NCBI GenBank assembly: GCA_963772595.1 | Contig: CAVYXZ010000004.1 | Span: forward strand, 5,815 to 69,814 | DNA from: CAVYXZ01 sp963772595 | GTDB lineage: Bacteria; Chloroflexota; Anaerolineae; Aggregatilineales; Phototrophicaceae | Length of the DNA stretch: 64,000 bases | Direction: 5' to 3' | Shown: positions 61,501 through 64,000 of the stretch, piece by piece | How positions within the stretch are numbered: position 1 is the stretch's first letter | Layout of the letters: each line of letters starts with the position of its first letter | Notes under the pieces: generated by a model | What the model was told of the DNA's origin: nothing | Databases searched by the model: none | The model's input: only the letters and a program-made list of their open reading frames with translations | Position numbers and translations under genes: made by a program

Positions 61501-62081
61501 TAGGCCCGGTAGACCGCACCCATGCCACCCATGCCGATCAGCTCGCGGATTTCGTACCTGCCGAACTGTTCACCGGCCAGCGCGCGAATGTTGGTCCCCA
61601 GCATGGACTGTGACGCGGGATCGACGGTGGCCGTCGGGCTTTCGTGCAGCCAGGCCGCCGTATTCTCGATCACGCGAGCCAGGAACTCAACCGATTGATC
61701 GACATTTTCCTGCTTCTGGTCGAAGATCAGGACGCCGTCACGTTCCAGCAGCGCGCGCACCTGCGGCGTGGGGATTTCGTGCGATTCGAGGGGCCGGTAG
61801 CTTTCCTGGAAGACCGGCACCATCGGTTTATCCAAACCGTGCGCAATCTCGACCTCGCGGCGCACCCAGTCGGATTCGAAGGTCGAATCGGCAACCAGAC
61901 AGACGAAGACGTCCGAGTTCTGGATAGCATCACGCAGGCGCACGGGGATTTCGCTGACCGAGTCGCTGCGATCTGTATCCAGATGCACATCGATGTGATG
62001 GCGTTCGCGCAGCTTTCCGGCGATCAGAATCGCCAGGTCGGCGCTGGGTTGGCGGCGGTAGCTAATAAAGACGCTTGGCAT
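58569..62081 (-). CDS. TIR - Ser/Thr kinase - TM - SH3 repeats - C-terminal beta-sandwich receptor
   Basis: A protein of about 1170 residues. Residues 1-130 form a TIR domain (SVFISYRRQPSADLAILIAG, DVFVCLVADSTFESDWVRRE). At 175-440 is a Hanks kinase (LIGMGGMGAVYRAYQ, HRDIKASNVMFDD, LVDFGIAKLIG, MGTPAYMAPEQWRGE). A Pro/Thr linker and a membrane helix (GGAAVIVVALIALLALSGG, near 520) follow. Outside the membrane are three SH3-like domains (near 580-645, 755-820, 890-950) separated by long Thr/Pro-rich stretches, and a C-terminal LamG/concanavalin-like domain (from about 980). ATG 62081 is preferred over GTG 62084 because of the AGGAG. Topology puts TIR and kinase in the cytoplasm. The ligand is probably cell wall or carbohydrate. 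Confidence 0.93.
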   Translation of the reverse strand: MPSVFISYRRQPSADLAILIAGKLRERHHIDVHLDTDRSDSVSEIPVRLRDAIQNSDVFVCLVADSTFESDWVRREVEIAHGLDKPMVPVFQESYRPLESHEIPTPQVRALLERDGVLIFDQKQENVDQSVEFLARVIENTAAWLHESPTATVDPASQSMLGTNIRALAGEQFGRYEIRELIGMGGMGAVYRAYQADLRRDVALKLLPPAIAQDKVSTTRFQREAQMSASLEHAHIVPVYDYGNEGGIYYVVMRLLTGGSLADRMAHAESTDGKLPALAESAEVLRQLAMALDYAHSRGVIHRDIKASNVMFDDQGSPFLVDFGIAKLIGATTNLTGTGVTMGTPAYMAPEQWRGESVTSAADQYSLGVMMYHLVTGRMPFEGTTPYILMHKHLTEMPTPPQIWRSDLPEAIKPVLDTALAKSPQDRYPSTRDFASAFAEAVQAVPPSSTRFFTTTLPKRVLEVPPETPASPAPPTTPPSPAPPKGSLAPEDTPTELGAVPAPTTLPAPSAQPRFSPRMMAAGGAAVIVVALIALLALSGGNPLAVISPPSPTPTHTATATLPPSDTPTATPERAVVSAFRSIPVRTGPGQQYPIVDTLAANTEVVIEGISEEGSWYKVALSDGSSGWITTAAAQVNAAGNLAGVPIAEAPTVTPTDTPLPSDTPTRTLTNTATATNTPTATATASHTPTPTDTDTATPSRTPTATVTPTRTPTLTPSSTHTPSMTPTLTPSNTPTATSTPTITPSPTPATPYVAALRDLVVRGGPGSNYPDIAMLSSQGQLDILGISADGGWFQVLLPDGRLGWVTSFSAFVNTAGNLSVLPIAPPPTDTPTATATATRRPSPTPTHTITATLPPLPTTAVASLTPVTANCPGALPTRLVVGGRGIVRDDDPTPVNVRADAGTTYARVTQIAVLSTFDVLQGPVCNQNMAWFRIQTPSGVQGWIAEGDVSYFVDPIESNTGGTTPVPARPVLGPSCNPIIEDTFANGISSNDWFQDTRTNVQSTERIIDDFFEIRLNFLPVGESEGTSWASLRGTRVQNLTDARIEAVILADNFSAPGTRTGLWLRYQDENNFLAFMLSSTGAYRIARFQKGYQSIVDWTTTDAIRLGDGVANTLRVDIHGDEYTVYINGRTITTFHDSTWPNGRIAFWGSSSIVPNRFLLDYLRICPN

Positions 62082-62129
62082 CACACTCCTGGCCGGTGCA
62101 TCAGGCGATGCCCTCAGTATAGTGCGCGG

Positions 62130-63710
62130 CTAAGGGGATGGCAATTTATAAACGCGATAGGATCCCAGGCCGGGATAGGGATCGCCGATCTGGGTGACTT
62201 CCGTAAGGTAACGCTGGAAATCTGGCCCCATAAACGGCCCATATTCATCCTGCACGGCATGGTCAAAGTCCAGGAAGTAGCTTGCGCCTGCTGTCCGCAT
62301 GTAAGCCATAAGCGCCTGCTGCTGGCTGGCAGCAAAAGCATTGGGGTTCACCACACCGTCAAGATTGATCGTTGTCCGCCCGCTGTAATAGCCGATAATG
62401 CCGGAATTCATGCTGGCGGCGACAGTATCCGCAGGAGTATTATCCCGCAGCCACAGCGCTGCGGCGTACATCCGGTCGCGCTGCCAGGGATAATAGCCCA
62501 CCTGCCATGCAAACAGGCCTGCCACAATGGCTCCCACCAGACCAAGCGCCATCAAGACCATCTTCAGACGCTGCTTCGTCACACAATACCAGAACAGCCC
62601 TACTCCCACAGACAGGGCCTGCGCATTGACCACAAAGTACCAGGGACGCGGATACCAGCGCAGCATCGTGTAAATCACGACCAGGATCAGGCCGCCTCCC
62701 AGCAAGAATACCCCAGGCAGCGCAAGGGTCCGCAGTCGTGCATCAGACACGCCGCGCCATAAGCCATACAACGCCAGGGGCCACAACAGGAACCCGACCA
62801 ACATGGGCGCGCCCAGATAATCTCCGCGAATCCAGGGTGGAAGCGAGGTGATGGTGTTCAGCGACAATTGCCATAGGGCTGCGCCTGGATTTTGCTCCAG
62901 AAAGCGTGTTTGCGCTGCCCAGGGCACGGCCACACTGCTGACCTGCACGAAAGCCGAGCCGAAGTTGACCTGATTCCAGATCAACCAGGGAGCAATAACG
63001 ACTGCCGCAACCCCCGCGCCCAGGAGCGTCCACCGCCACCTGAAAGCCCCCGGCAGACGCCACAGGACATAAAATCCCAGCCCGACAAGGATCACAGCGG
63101 TATCCGTGCGCGCCAGAAATGCCAGCCCAAACGACAATCCCCAGAGTATAGTATTCCGGCGATCTGGCGCTTCGATAAGACGCATGGAACGGGTCCATGC
63201 GACCGCAATCATCAGTGCCGCCAGCGCGGTCTCAAGGCCATTCACAGACTGGAAAATCGGCATACTATTGATCGCATACAGCCCACCAGCGATCAACCCT
63301 GCCGCATCATCAAGGTAATGTCGGACGACACGGAAGAGAATCACAGCCACCAGACTGTCCAGCAGCGCGCCTATCACCAGCATCACATGCACGGGCAGAT
63401 CAGGGTCCGCCGCAGGCAGCAGAAACACCGGCAGATTCACCAGCAGCCAGAGCGGGTGCCAGCCGTTGCTGGGATTCAAGCCATCAACCGATGGACTCCC
63501 GGTGGCGACGATATTTTCTGCGGTCAGAAAGTAATAGTAAGCATCATCCGGCAGCATCTTGTTGATCTGCACCGGCACCGGCTGCATCGCTATGCCGAAT
63601 CGTGGGAGAAAGGCAATCACAAAAACGCTGAGGGTAAGGATCGCCGCACGCGACAGTTTCAGAGCGCTTCGCGTTGACGTATCCAGTCTCAGATCCTTCG
63701 ATGATTCCAT
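62130..63710 (-). CDS. GT-C membrane glycosyltransferase / polytopic protein
   Basis: A 526-residue protein with about 11 membrane spans (AAILTLSVFVIAFLPRFGIA, VMLVIGALLDSLVAVILFRV, LILVVIYTMLRWYPRPWYFV, and others). The first loop after span 1 has LPDDAYYYFLTAENI with an Asp-Asp pair, the position of the catalytic acid in GT-C enzymes of the DPM-dependent type, followed by GWHPLWLLVNLPVF. The C-terminal part is soluble (NNSGIIGYYSGRTTINLDGV-like, YLDFDHAVQDEYGPFM). It lies 49 bases downstream (relative to its own strand) of no obvious partner. Substrate unknown. Confidence 0.8.
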   Translation of the reverse strand: MESSKDLRLDTSTRSALKLSRAAILTLSVFVIAFLPRFGIAMQPVPVQINKMLPDDAYYYFLTAENIVATGSPSVDGLNPSNGWHPLWLLVNLPVFLLPAADPDLPVHVMLVIGALLDSLVAVILFRVVRHYLDDAAGLIAGGLYAINSMPIFQSVNGLETALAALMIAVAWTRSMRLIEAPDRRNTILWGLSFGLAFLARTDTAVILVGLGFYVLWRLPGAFRWRWTLLGAGVAAVVIAPWLIWNQVNFGSAFVQVSSVAVPWAAQTRFLEQNPGAALWQLSLNTITSLPPWIRGDYLGAPMLVGFLLWPLALYGLWRGVSDARLRTLALPGVFLLGGGLILVVIYTMLRWYPRPWYFVVNAQALSVGVGLFWYCVTKQRLKMVLMALGLVGAIVAGLFAWQVGYYPWQRDRMYAAALWLRDNTPADTVAASMNSGIIGYYSGRTTINLDGVVNPNAFAASQQQALMAYMRTAGASYFLDFDHAVQDEYGPFMGPDFQRYLTEVTQIGDPYPGLGSYRVYKLPSP

Positions 63711-63819
63711 GGCGTGTTGAAGTTTCTCTCGAACTGTGCCCAGGGTATGTTAGCAGTGTAGCAGAGAGTTGGGGATAGGGGCATTGAGGTACGCCCTGTC
63801 ATGCTGGTTTGTGATGAGA

Positions 63820-64000
63820 TTACGAAGTTTCGACTGCCGCGAGGGCGGACTCAAGATCATCGACCAGGATGGCCTGCCACTTAAACATCGAGAGATTGTA
63901 CATCAGTTGGAGAAAATTGCGGATCACAGGCGTTATGCCGACAATGATCGTTTCGCCTTTGTTAGGCCGCAGTTCGCGGCGTGTCGCGTGCAGCGCCGAT
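63820..64000 (-). CDS. STAS-domain protein, C-terminal part
   Basis: A minus-strand frame is open from the window end to a TAA at 63820-63822. Its last 59 codons (ALHATRRELRPNKGETIIVG, ITPVIRNFLQLMYNLSMFKW, then ILVDDLESALAAVETS) fit the end of an anti-sigma-factor-antagonist or STAS domain: the helix L..L, the strand GETIIVGI, the helix before the final strand, and the terminal Asp-Asp-Leu-x-x-Ala. The N-terminus, with the phosphorylatable Ser, is outside. Confidence 0.65.
   Translation of the reverse strand, partial: SALHATRRELRPNKGETIIVGITPVIRNFLQLMYNLSMFKWQAILVDDLESALAAVETS

Overview
The window reads as a compact, GC-rich bacterial chromosome segment, most likely from a Chloroflexota (Anaerolineae-like) organism. 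The indications are indirect: a very large Ser/Thr kinase-nSTAND-WD40 protein, a TIR-kinase-SH3 receptor with Thr/Pro-rich linkers, four DinB-superfamily proteins, GxxExxY and Uma2 proteins, a HerA/HAS-barrel/NurA set, and a rplJ-rplL operon with a classical L10 leader. Genes are tightly packed, with many ATGA/TGATG overlaps and 4-base convergent overlaps. No rRNA, tRNA or CRISPR array was seen.

Layout. 1-7.9 kb: end of gatA, a frameshifted Uma2 gene, a P-loop protein, an enolase-superfamily enzyme, an acidic membrane protein (frameshifted), a GT4 glycosyltransferase, a GGCT-like protein and a GT9-GT26 fusion. 7.4-17 kb: small accessory and detoxification genes (NTF2-like, DinB, HldE-type kinase, DUF302, VOC, RibD-C, AraC, HD, P450, GNAT, thioredoxin-like, ABM monooxygenase), with two candidate operator sequences. 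17.0-24 kb: a promoter-structured RNA-terminator unit carrying an 11-codon ORF, then the 1563-residue kinase/nSTAND/14xWD40 protein and a secreted protein built from a duplicated repeat domain. 24-34 kb: M29 aminopeptidase, an MFS transporter behind a probable leader-peptide attenuator, a GreA-type factor, a second MFS, Nudix, an M23 peptidase (frameshifted), DinB, and metA-metY. 34.5-36.4 kb: an AT-rich foreign patch with a split TIGR02391 gene and an IS630-type element. 36.7-42.8 kb: a DapA-like/enolase-superfamily pair (probable sugar-acid catabolism), a histidine kinase, a P1 peptidase, an SDR and an alpha/beta hydrolase. 42.9-51 kb: NurA, a HAS-barrel protein and, 3.6 kb further on, HerA; between them lie YCII, DinB, a small ORF, an HNH nuclease, a TIR protein and a GxxExxY protein, with copies of a dispersed intergenic repeat around the last three. 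Two small histidine-kinase-dimerisation-like proteins follow. 51-64 kb: methyltransferases, a secreted PPC-like protein, FetAB-type ABC exporter, two GT-C glycosyltransferases, rplJ-rplL, the TIR-kinase-SH3 receptor and the end of a STAS protein.

How the genes may work together: metA and metY give a two-step route from homoserine to homocysteine. The DapA-like and mandelate-racemase-like enzymes overlap and probably act in sequence on a sugar acid. GT4, GT9-GT26, the heptose-kinase homologue and the GT-C proteins point to surface polysaccharide or glycoprotein synthesis. HerA, the HAS protein and NurA form a known end-resection module; the nuclease and TIR genes lodged between them make this the best candidate for an accessory defence locus.

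A striking technical feature is that six host genes are broken by what looks like one extra base, and the transposase by two missing bases in A-runs. This should be resolved against raw reads before any of these genes is called a pseudogene.
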